Origin: an uncultured Clostridia bacterium
Lineage (GTDB): Bacteria; Bacillota; Clostridia; Christensenellales; UBA1242
Direction of reading: 5' to 3'
NCBI GenBank assembly: GCA_947589615.1
Contig: CANQBU010000056.1
Coordinates: 1 to 7,929, forward strand
Length of the DNA: 7,929 nt
Below, in pieces: positions 1-5,326 of the stretch. Within the stretch, counting starts at the first letter, position 1. Each line of letters begins with the position of its first letter. Below the pieces are notes generated by a model. That model was given only the letters and a program-made list of their open reading frames with translations, was not told the origin of the DNA and ran no database searches. The position numbers and the translations under genes were made by a program.

Positions 1-636
1 AGCCGCAGCAATTTCCAAAGCACGCTTTGCCATTTGTTGACCTTTTACATAGCAAAAATCAAGTCCGGTCACATTTGAATTATTGATTTCTTCATATTTA
101 CAAGTCTCAATCGCGTTGATTTCTTCATCACCTTTTAAAAATTTTATTGTTTGATTTAAGTCTGTTACGCAATAAACATTTATATTGTCAATAAAACTTG
201 CCTCTTTTTGATTCTCCTTAGGAATAATGAAATTTCTAAAGCCAAGTTGTCTTGCCGAAATTAAGAGTGGCAAAATCCCCTTCACTTTTTTCACGCTTCC
301 ATCAAAGGAAAGCTCACCAATATAAGCATAGTCTTTATAATGTTTTAATTCCATTTCCTCATTACATGCAAGAATGGATACTGCTATTGCAAGGTCATAT
401 AAAGAACCCTCTTTTTTTATGTCAGCCGGTGCTAAGTTGACTGAAATCTTTTTTATGGGATAAGGTAGCCCCGAGTTTCTTATTGCATTTTTAACTCTTT
501 CTTTAGATTCCTTTATTGACGTATCCGCAAGTCCGACTATGTCAAAATTAGGCAAGCCATTGCTTACATCAACTTCCACATCTATAAGATAACCCTCAAT
601 TCCGCGCAGGCCGAAACTTTTAACTTTTGAATACAT
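1..636 (-). CDS. yifB: YifB/ComM family Mg-chelatase-like AAA ATPase, N-terminal part (partial)
   Basis: 212 residues are visible, from an ATG at 636 to the window edge; the C-terminal part lies outside. The N-terminus (MYSKVKSFGLRGIEGYLIDV, then GLPNFDIVGLAD, KESKERVKNAIRNSG and ISVNLAPADIKKEGSLYDLA) is the typical ChlI-like Lon-protease-fold domain of the YifB/ComM family. The last visible residues (VKGQQMAKRALEIAAA) are where the family's AAA domain begins, just before the expected Walker A. Family members are cytoplasmic AAA ATPases; ComM of naturally competent bacteria is a helicase that helps branch migration during transformation, while the role in Firmicutes is unclear. A GAGG ribosome site at 645-648 sits 8 bases before the ATG. 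The family call is very secure; the exact cellular role is not. Confidence 0.93.
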   Translation of the reverse strand, partial: MYSKVKSFGLRGIEGYLIDVEVDVSNGLPNFDIVGLADTSIKESKERVKNAIRNSGLPYPIKKISVNLAPADIKKEGSLYDLAIAVSILACNEEMELKHYKDYAYIGELSFDGSVKKVKGILPLLISARQLGFRNFIIPKENQKEASFIDNINVYCVTDLNQTIKFLKGDEEINAIETCKYEEINNSNVTGLDFCYVKGQQMAKRALEIAAA

Positions 637-659
637 ATCGCTTTCCTCTTTTTCACTAT

Positions 660-687
660 ATATTAACATAAAATTTTTATTTTTCAA
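660..687 (-). promoter_or_regulatory. Probable promoter of the YifB gene
   Basis: Reading the minus strand, TTGAAA (687-682) and TAATAT (665-660) are 16 bases apart, and a TG at 668-667 gives an extended -10 form (TGtTAATAT). Transcription would begin near 653, leaving a 5' leader of about 17 bases that contains the GAGG ribosome site. The -10 matches the consensus at only four of six positions, so this is moderate support. Confidence 0.4.
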
Positions 688-725
688 AATATTTCATAAC
701 AATTTTTCAACATTTAAATGGCAAG

Positions 726-754
726 AAAAAAGGATTGAATTTATTTCAACCCTT
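726..754 (-). terminator. Rho-independent terminator of degV
   Basis: On the minus strand AAGGGTTGAA pairs with TTCAATCCTT (10 pairs, one of them G-U) around a 5-base loop and is followed by a T run. It starts 9 bases after the degV stop codon and separates degV from the YifB gene. Confidence 0.85.
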
Positions 755-763
755 ATCGTTTTC

Positions 764-1624
764 TTACTTTAAGAATCCAAATACCGAAATCGTCCTTGGT
801 CCGCAATTGCAACCCATTGTATAGTCAATATAATCAACTATAATTTCCTTGTTTTGAGTGTGCTCCCTTAAAAATTCTGCGAATTGTTCTGCCACTTCTT
901 TTTGTCCTGTATGACCGACATACATTTTTCCTGCGGTGGTGAGGTCAGCATATTTAAGCACAAATTCTTCTAGAAATTTTATTGCCCGCCTTCTTCCGAT
1001 TGCCTTATTTAACAATTTAAGTTCACCTTTTTCATTTGATGTTATTATAGGCACAATCTTGAGAACACTTCCTATGTTTGCAACAAATTTGTTTATTCTT
1101 CCCGATTTCTTTAAGAATTTCAAGTCACCGGGCGCAAAAACAGCAAATGTTTTTAAACCGTTTTGGTCAAGTGACTGGAAAATCTCCTCCGCACTTCTTC
1201 CTTCATCTGCTAGTTGTTTTGCCATAAGCACATCGAAGGCTATTGAAAAACTCCCCGTAATACTATCTGCCACCCAAACATGTTTCCCATACTTTTCATT
1301 TAATTCTCCGGCGACTGTCTTTGCATTATTGCAAGTGCAACTCATTCCTCCCGACAAACCAATGTAAAATACGTCGTAGCCCTCTTTAACATATTTTTCA
1401 AATTTTTCATTAAATGTGAAATTGTTTATACAACTTGTCGAACAGCTCTCCGATTGCTCCAAAAGAGTATAAAATTCTTCAGGGTCAGTTATTGGGCAAT
1501 CAAAACTATTATAGTTAACACCATTAACACTTATATCCATTGCGATGTAATCAACGTCGAGTTCCTGTAATTTTTTGGGAGATAAACTGCAGCAGCTGTC
1601 GGTTATTATTTTTACTTTATTCAT
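764..1624 (-). CDS. DegV family protein (fatty-acid-binding fold)
   Basis: A 286-residue protein of normal DegV length. Landmarks are KIITDSCCSL at the N-terminus, STSCINNF near residue 62, YIGLSGGMSCTCNNA at 87-101, VADSITGS at 118-125, LKFLKKSGRINK at 168-179 and GCNCGPRTISVFGF at 271-284. DegV proteins bind a fatty acid in a cleft between two domains; some (FakB) present it to the kinase FakA for phosphorylation and entry into phospholipid synthesis. No fakA is visible here, so the partner is unknown. The start is set at the ATG of 1624 because AAGGAG (1635-1630) lies 5 bases before it; the longer frame from 1642 would overlap that site. Nine cysteines, several inside conserved pocket motifs, and an Asn where FakB-type proteins have His are unusual. 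It stands alone, with its own promoter and terminator. Confidence 0.92.
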   Translation of the reverse strand: MNKVKIITDSCCSLSPKKLQELDVDYIAMDISVNGVNYNSFDCPITDPEEFYTLLEQSESCSTSCINNFTFNEKFEKYVKEGYDVFYIGLSGGMSCTCNNAKTVAGELNEKYGKHVWVADSITGSFSIAFDVLMAKQLADEGRSAEEIFQSLDQNGLKTFAVFAPGDLKFLKKSGRINKFVANIGSVLKIVPIITSNEKGELKLLNKAIGRRRAIKFLEEFVLKYADLTTAGKMYVGHTGQKEVAEQFAEFLREHTQNKEIIVDYIDYTMGCNCGPRTISVFGFLK

Positions 1625-1660
1625 TAAAACTCCTTTTTTCAATACTGTGGTTTCGAAATA

Positions 1661-1690
1661 ATTTTATGCCTTGATATTAAGTAATTACAA
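1661..1690 (-). promoter_or_regulatory. Probable degV promoter
   Basis: Reading the minus strand, TTGTAA (1690-1685) and TAAAAT (1666-1661) are 18 bases apart, followed by a leader of roughly 30 bases carrying AAGGAG before the ATG at 1624. Both hexamers are close to the sigma-A consensus but not perfect. Confidence 0.45.
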
Positions 1691-1759
1691 GCGAACATAT
1701 CTTTTTTCTTCTAAAACTTGAAAATTAAAATCGCTTAAATGTGGAATTTGCCCATTTTT

Positions 1760-1768
1760 TGCTATAAT
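1760..1768 (+). promoter_or_regulatory. Upstream extended -10 of the XRE gene
   Basis: TGCTATAAT is a perfect extended -10, but no good -35 lies 16-18 bases upstream. Transcription from here would start near 1775 and give a leader of about 34 bases without any Shine-Dalgarno sequence. It may be an alternative promoter to the one ending at 1801. Confidence 0.4.
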
Positions 1769-1773
1769 TCTCT

Positions 1774-1801
1774 TTGATTTTTTCAATTTATATGCTAAAA
1801 T
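1774..1801 (+). promoter_or_regulatory. Promoter directly abutting the XRE start codon (leaderless candidate)
   Basis: TTGATT (1774-1779), a 16-base spacer and TAAAAT (1796-1801), preceded by TG at 1793-1794 (extended -10). Only 7 bases separate the -10 from the ATG at 1809, so the transcript would begin at or next to the start codon. No Shine-Dalgarno sequence is present. Confidence 0.5.
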
Positions 1802-1808
1802 ATAAAAT

Positions 1809-2462
1809 ATGGACGAAAAAGAAATCCTTGCAAAAAATTTGGTTAAATACAGAAAAAACGCTGGTTTAAGTCAAGTTGAGCTTGCAAAGAAACTTAATTA
1901 CAGCAATAAAAATATAAGCAAATGGGAGAACGGAGAAACAATGCCCAATGCTTTTGTGCTACAAAAAATTGCAAATATTTATGGAGTTAAAATCGAAAAC
2001 CTTATAGAAGAAAACGGCGAGCTTTTGCCTCAAGAAAAGCAAAAAATTCACAATAAAAGAAAAACTATTTTTCGATTAACCATGCTTCTTCTCGCAAATG
2101 CAATACTTTACGCCGGCGGCACACTTTTAATTTATATTTTAAAACTTGTGGGAATTCAAAATTTCCCATTATACTATATCTACCTCTACATATCCCCCCT
2201 TACTTTTTTAAGCATTACAATTTACATAAGAGTCCTTTACAATTATGTTGAAATATTTTCAATGTCCGCTTTTAATTGGCTTATATGCCTTTCATTTTAT
2301 CTGTCATTTATCAAAGCATCAAATATGGCCTTTATATTTGTTATGGGCGGAGGCGTGGAGATAGTTGAAATTTGTATTGCACTTCTCGTCAATATCAAAC
2401 TTCGAAATGATAAAAAGAAGGCAGAGCAACTAAGTCAAGAGGAAGATATTAAAAAAGAATGA
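1809..2462 (+). CDS. Membrane-anchored XRE-family HTH regulator
   Basis: 217 residues. Residues 5-66 form a Cro/C1-type (HTH_3) DNA-binding domain with the usual pattern LVKYRKNAGLSQVELAKKL, then SNKNISKWENGETMP, then LQKIANIYGV. A charged linker (67-87) leads to four hydrophobic segments at about 88-113, 120-145, 150-168 and 172-197, followed by a lysine/glutamate-rich tail. The likely arrangement is a cytoplasmic N-terminal DNA-binding domain tethered to the membrane; the signal it senses cannot be read from the sequence. It is divergent from degV and convergent with the alkylation repair gene, so it is a single-gene unit and no target is evident. The start is unusual: no ribosome site precedes the ATG, and an extended -10 ends 7 bases before it. 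The HTH is certain, the membrane part very likely, the function unknown. Confidence 0.9.
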   Translation: MDEKEILAKNLVKYRKNAGLSQVELAKKLNYSNKNISKWENGETMPNAFVLQKIANIYGVKIENLIEENGELLPQEKQKIHNKRKTIFRLTMLLLANAILYAGGTLLIYILKLVGIQNFPLYYIYLYISPLTFLSITIYIRVLYNYVEIFSMSAFNWLICLSFYLSFIKASNMAFIFVMGGGVEIVEICIALLVNIKLRNDKKKAEQLSQEEDIKKE

Positions 2463-2486
2463 GCTTAAATTTCATTCTTTTTTAAT
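2448..2486. terminator. Bidirectional terminator between convergent genes
   Basis: A perfect 15-base inverted repeat (2448-2462 with 2472-2486) has a 9-base loop. Its arms begin with A-rich and end with T-rich runs on both strands, so it can terminate the XRE gene rightward and the alkylation repair gene leftward. The left arm contains the last codons and the TGA stop of the XRE gene; the right arm ends 5 bases from the stop of the opposing gene. Confidence 0.85.
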
Positions 2487-2490
2487 TTAT

Positions 2491-3180
2491 TTAAATTTCC
2501 ATTCCAAGTAATTTGCTTCTTAGTTTTCTAATTTCTTTCTTTCTCTCTGAGCTTACCCTTGTGGAATCACAAGCCTTCTGTAATGTTCTGTTTCGAACTA
2601 CATATCTTGGCAGAGTTTGAGTAAACTCAATCATATAATCATAATCTAATATTAAAGCCTCCGAGTAGCACCATGCAAGCGCCATTTCAACATAATAATT
2701 TGTGCTTCTCACATTGTCATTTATTAAATTAACCGTCCCGCGCAAATCCTTTTTAAGCGCATACTTCATAAGCCAAACAATTCCAAATCTTATATAAAAT
2801 GGCTTCTTTGTTTTGAGCAGATTGACAAAAAATTGTTTTTGACTTTCCATCTTTTTTAATCTTAAACATATAAGGTCGCAAGTCGCCCAATTGTCTATAT
2901 ATGGAAGTAATTTTTGAATTTGCTTTACTTTTTTGTCAGCACTCTGCTTTGAAAAGGCAAGCGTTATTCCCGCAATCAATATCTCTTCATGGCACCTAAG
3001 TGGAAAATCCTCTATCCTTGGATTGCTTAAAGCAAGTTTTTTCGCAAACTCGCTAAGCTCGTCCATTCTTACACCCTTGATTTCATAAATTGTCGATATA
3101 AGCCCCTCATCAAATCTTGCTTTTTCTTCTTGACAATGGCTTGAAATAAATTCTTCTATTTCATCTGTTAATTTGTTCAT
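2491..3180 (-). CDS. DNA alkylation repair protein (AlkD-like HEAT-repeat glycosylase)
   Basis: 229 residues, close to the roughly 237 of Bacillus cereus AlkD. AlkD enzymes are all-helical HEAT-like proteins that remove bulky or cationic alkylated bases such as 3-methyladenine and 7-methylguanine without flipping the base. The key residues appear conserved: Trp98 and Asp102 in NWATCD (AlkD Trp109/Asp113), Arg131 in YIRFGI (Arg148) and Trp170 in YYVEMALAWCYSEA (Trp187). The C-terminus NRTLQKACDSTRVS is also typical. The start is set at the ATG of 3180, because AAGGAG (3195-3190) lies 9 bases before it; the in-frame ATG at 3198 lies upstream of that site. It has its own promoter, so it is separate from rplS. 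Family is secure; activity is inferred from conserved residues. Confidence 0.9.
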   Translation of the reverse strand: MNKLTDEIEEFISSHCQEEKARFDEGLISTIYEIKGVRMDELSEFAKKLALSNPRIEDFPLRCHEEILIAGITLAFSKQSADKKVKQIQKLLPYIDNWATCDLICLRLKKMESQKQFFVNLLKTKKPFYIRFGIVWLMKYALKKDLRGTVNLINDNVRSTNYYVEMALAWCYSEALILDYDYMIEFTQTLPRYVVRNRTLQKACDSTRVSSERKKEIRKLRSKLLGMEI

Positions 3181-3200
3181 GTCATTTTTCTCCTTCATTT

Positions 3201-3229
3201 ATAATACATTATAATTCACTTTTTGTCAA
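3201..3229 (-). promoter_or_regulatory. Strong promoter of the alkylation repair gene
   Basis: Reading the minus strand, TTGACA (3229-3224) and TATTAT (3206-3201) are 17 bases apart: a perfect -35 and a five-of-six -10. Transcription would begin near 3195, at the edge of the AAGGAG ribosome site, giving a leader of only about 15 bases. Confidence 0.7.
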
Positions 3230-3276
3230 TAGAAAAGTCGAATTTTGTCGATTTGCTAGTTTAAAACCCTTTTTAT

Positions 3277-3305
3277 AAAAAAAGTCCTTTTATATTTAAG
3301 GACTT
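3277..3305 (-). terminator. Rho-independent terminator of rplS
   Basis: On the minus strand AAGTCCTT pairs with AAGGACTT (8 pairs, 8-base loop) and is followed by seven T. The stem begins inside the rplS stop codon. It closes the mtaB-rpsU-rplS group. Confidence 0.9.
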
Positions 3306-3654
3306 AGTTGTTGTCTGCTGATTTGATTTTTGCTGCCTTACCAGTAAGTGCTCTAACATAATATAATTTTGCTCTTCTTGGTTTTCCTTTTCTTACTACT
3401 TCAACACTTGCTACAAGTGGAGAGTGGCAAGGGAAAGTTCTTTCAACACCAACACCATTTGATATTTTTCTAACAGTGAAAGTTTCTCTGATTCCACCGT
3501 TTTTACGTGCAATTACAACACCTTCAAAGCCTTGGATTCTTTCCTTATCTCCTTCTTTAATTCTAACGCCCACTTTAACAGTGTCGCCAATATTAAATTC
3601 AGGGAAAGATTCTTTCATGTTCTCTTTTTCTATTTGGTCGATTAAGTTTGCCAT
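3304..3654 (-). CDS. rplS: 50S ribosomal protein bL19
   Basis: 116 residues, the usual bL19 length. Characteristic stretches are FNIGDTVKVGVRIKEGDKERIQ, FEGVVIARKNGGIRETFTVRKIS, GVGVERTFPCHSP and RRAKLYYVRALTGKAAKI. The protein sits at the 30S-50S interface of the large ribosomal subunit. The ATG at 3654 is supported by AAAAGGAG (3668-3661) 6 bases upstream. It follows rpsU by 40 bases with no terminator between, so the two are probably co-transcribed. In most bacteria rplS follows trmD in the rpsP-rimM-trmD group; its place here next to rpsU is less common. Confidence 0.97.
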   Translation of the reverse strand: MANLIDQIEKENMKESFPEFNIGDTVKVGVRIKEGDKERIQGFEGVVIARKNGGIRETFTVRKISNGVGVERTFPCHSPLVASVEVVRKGKPRRAKLYYVRALTGKAAKIKSADNN

Positions 3655-3694
3655 TTTGTTCTCCTTTTAATAAAATTTTATAATAATTTAAAGA

Positions 3695-3877
3695 TTAACC
3701 TCTTTTTCTTGCTCTTTTACGTGCAGCTTCTCTTTTCTTCTTTTTTGCAACGCTTGGCTTATCATAAGCCTCTTTTCTTCTTATATCGCCAATAATACCA
3801 TCTTTTTGGCATTTTCTTTTAAAACGTTTCAAAGCACTTTCAAGAGTTTCGTTTTCACCAACTTTAACAGTAGTCAA
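3695..3877 (-). CDS. rpsU: 30S ribosomal protein bS21
   Basis: The protein reads TTVKVGENETLESALKRFKR, then CQKDGIIGDIRRKEAYDKPS and a basic tail rich in Lys and Arg: an unmistakable bS21, a small-subunit protein involved in translation initiation. I place the start at the TTG of 3877, giving 60 residues. The frame can be extended to two GTG codons (3889, 3886), but these lie inside the sequence AAGGTGGTGA, which is itself a near-perfect Shine-Dalgarno site 6 bases before the TTG. From the TTG, the distance to the conserved NE(T/S)LE motif equals that in Bacillus subtilis RpsU as I recall it. It follows mtaB, a gene order common in Firmicutes, and also has its own strong promoter. Confidence 0.95.
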   Translation of the reverse strand: MTTVKVGENETLESALKRFKRKCQKDGIIGDIRRKEAYDKPSVAKKKKREAARKRARKRG

Positions 3878-3883
3878 TCTTCT

Positions 3884-3893
3884 CACCACCTTC
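3884..3893 (-). promoter_or_regulatory. rpsU ribosome-binding site overlapping two unused GTG codons
   Basis: On the minus strand AAGGTGGTGA differs from the ideal AAGGAGGTGA by one base and is followed 6 bases later by TTG (3877). This decides the start: if either in-frame GTG inside it were used, there would be no properly spaced ribosome site. Confidence 0.75.
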
Positions 3894-3928
3894 TAATTTT
3901 ATATTTTGTTTTTTAACAACATTAGTAT

Positions 3929-3956
3929 ATTATACACAATAAAAAGTTTTTGTCAA
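3929..3956 (-). promoter_or_regulatory. Strong rpsU-rplS promoter
   Basis: Reading the minus strand, TTGACA (3956-3951) and TATAAT (3934-3929) are both perfect hexamers with a 16-base spacer. The start would be near 3922, giving a leader of about 45 bases before the TTG of rpsU. This would allow rpsU and rplS to be made in excess of mtaB. Confidence 0.8.
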
Positions 3957-3969
3957 GGAATTTCCCTTG
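3954..3969 (-). other. Small hairpin between mtaB and rpsU
   Basis: CAAGG and CCTTG pair around a 6-base loop, 8 bases after the mtaB stop codon. On the minus strand no T run follows, so it is not a convincing terminator for mtaB. One arm contains the TTG of the rpsU -35 element. Read-through from mtaB into rpsU therefore seems possible. Confidence 0.4.
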
Positions 3970-3976
3970 TTTAATT

Positions 3977-5236
3977 TTAAATTTTTGCTGCTTTTACTCC
4001 ATCTCTAAAGGAATTTTCAAATTTTACGCTTATTATTTTATCCACTAAGTTCTCGTCTGATGAAATATAGCATCTTATATAGTTTTTAGTATATCCGACA
4101 AAGTATCCGTCAGCAAACTCCTCTATTAAAACTTCTCCCCCATTGTTTTGGGCAATAAAATTCTCTTTAAGCTTCTCATTAAGTTTCTCAAGCCTTTCAA
4201 GTCTTTCTTGTTTAACCTGCGGCGTAATATCTTTATATAATTTTACAGCCGCTGTCCCCGGCCTTTGAGAATATTTGAAAATATGCAATTGGCTAAATTG
4301 TGCTTCTTTAATAAAATTTTCACTTTCCTCAAAATTCTCATCGGATTCGGTCGGAAATCCAACTATTACATCAGTGGTTATACCTGCAAGTGGAAAATAT
4401 TTTCTTATAAGTTCCACCGATTTTAAAAACTCTTCCTTTGTATAATGCCTGTTCATAGATTTCAAAACACTATTTGACCCACTTTGTAAAGATAAATGAA
4501 AATGAGGACAAAAATTCTTTAATTCGCTTAACCCTTGGACAAATTCTTCTTCTATAAGCCCCTCCTCCATAGAACTCAGTCTTATTCGCTTTCCATACTT
4601 ATCGATTTGTTGGAGCAGCGTCAGTAATCCCTTTTTGCCATCTATTTTATAATCAGTCACATTTATCCCAGTAATTACAATTTCTTTTATTGACTCGTTC
4701 ATTTTTTCAACCTCTTCAATTATCGAAGAGAGTTCTCGTGAGCGGCTTCGCCCTCTTAAATAGGGAATAATGCAATAACTACAAAAATTATCACAGCCAT
4801 CTTGTATCTTTATGTATGCACGCGCCCTTGTTTGATAAGCAAAAGGTTCTTCTTGATAAACAAGGGGCAACTCTTCCAATTTTTCGATTTTTTGATTGTT
4901 TTCACCGTTTTTAAGTATATAATCGATGATTTTTTGCTTTCCGCTTGTTCCAATTACAACCTCAACCCCCTTTTCGGAAAATTGTTTGCTGTTGTTTTGA
5001 CCGGCACACCCGCATACAAAAATTCTTGAATTTTTATTGAATTTTTTACATCTTGCAATCATTTGCCTTGATTTCTTTTCCGCTTCTCTTGTAACCGCAC
5101 ACGAATTTATTATATAAATATCGGCTTCTTCAAGTTTGTCTGTCGTCTCAAAACCAAGCGAATTTAGATTTGCAATCAGCGCATCGCTTTCATACTTGTT
5201 TACTTTACATCCTAATGTAACTACTGCTATTTTCAT
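3977..5236 (-). CDS. mtaB: tRNA (t6A37) methylthiotransferase MtaB
   Basis: 419 residues. This radical-SAM enzyme adds a methylthio group to t6A at position 37 of tRNAs reading ANN codons, making ms2t6A. Order: an N-terminal methylthiotransferase domain with LGCKVNKYES (Cys10), NSCAVTREAEKKSRQ (Cys46) and VCGCAGQ (Cys77), which should hold the auxiliary iron-sulfur cluster; a radical-SAM core with DGCDNFCSYC (Cys148, Cys152, Cys155) and HFHLSLQSGSNSVLKSMNR; and a C-terminal TRAM-like region (about 365-419). The LGCKVN motif and length fit MtaB (YqeV) better than MiaB. The ATG at 5236 lacks a Shine-Dalgarno sequence, and an extended -10 ends 7 bases before it. It precedes rpsU, as in Bacillus. 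Confidence 0.95.
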   Translation of the reverse strand: MKIAVVTLGCKVNKYESDALIANLNSLGFETTDKLEEADIYIINSCAVTREAEKKSRQMIARCKKFNKNSRIFVCGCAGQNNSKQFSEKGVEVVIGTSGKQKIIDYILKNGENNQKIEKLEELPLVYQEEPFAYQTRARAYIKIQDGCDNFCSYCIIPYLRGRSRSRELSSIIEEVEKMNESIKEIVITGINVTDYKIDGKKGLLTLLQQIDKYGKRIRLSSMEEGLIEEEFVQGLSELKNFCPHFHLSLQSGSNSVLKSMNRHYTKEEFLKSVELIRKYFPLAGITTDVIVGFPTESDENFEESENFIKEAQFSQLHIFKYSQRPGTAAVKLYKDITPQVKQERLERLEKLNEKLKENFIAQNNGGEVLIEEFADGYFVGYTKNYIRCYISSDENLVDKIISVKFENSFRDGVKAAKI

Positions 5237-5243
5237 AAACTTT

Positions 5244-5272
5244 ATTCTAACAAAAATACCTTAAAAAATCAA
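5244..5272 (-). promoter_or_regulatory. mtaB promoter abutting the start codon (leaderless candidate)
   Basis: Reading the minus strand, TTGATT (5272-5267), a 17-base spacer and TAGAAT (5249-5244), with TG at 5252-5251 giving an extended -10. The ATG of mtaB follows the -10 after 7 bases, so transcription would start at or beside it. The arrangement is almost the same as at the XRE gene. Confidence 0.55.
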
Positions 5273-5280
5273 CTTTTTTA

Positions 5281-5309
5281 TTGTAAAAACTTATAAATTA
5301 TGTTATCAT
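5281..5309 (+). promoter_or_regulatory. Promoter of the lipoprotein gene
   Basis: TTGTAA (5281-5286), a 17-base spacer and TATCAT (5304-5309), with TG at 5301-5302 (extended -10). The start would be near 5316, at the first base of the AAGGAG ribosome site (5316-5321). Its -35 lies 8 bases from the mtaB -35, back to back. Confidence 0.55.
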
Positions 5310-5326
5310 ATAAAAAAGGAGAGCAG

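Noticed and set aside
936..1367. Open frame of 143 codons on the plus strand inside degV
   Set aside because: It is antisense to a clear DegV-family coding region, matches no family I know and has no convincing ribosome site.
1625..1642. Longer DegV start (MKKGVL extension)
   Set aside because: This ATG overlaps the AAGGAG that serves the ATG at 1624, and the extension is not a DegV feature.
1681..1736. Possible operator: GTAATTAC palindrome (1681-1688) and AAGCGA/TCGCTT inverted pair (1689-1694, 1731-1736)
   Set aside because: Short and AT-rich, seen once only; likely chance without conservation data.
3181..3198. Longer start for the alkylation repair gene (MKEKND extension)
   Set aside because: The ATG at 3198 lies before the AAGGAG site, and the predicted transcription start is at about 3195.
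3670..3681. ATAAAATTTTAT palindrome between rpsU and rplS
   Set aside because: A/T-only 12-base palindrome in an AT-rich spacer with no T run of terminator type; too weak to be a terminator or operator.
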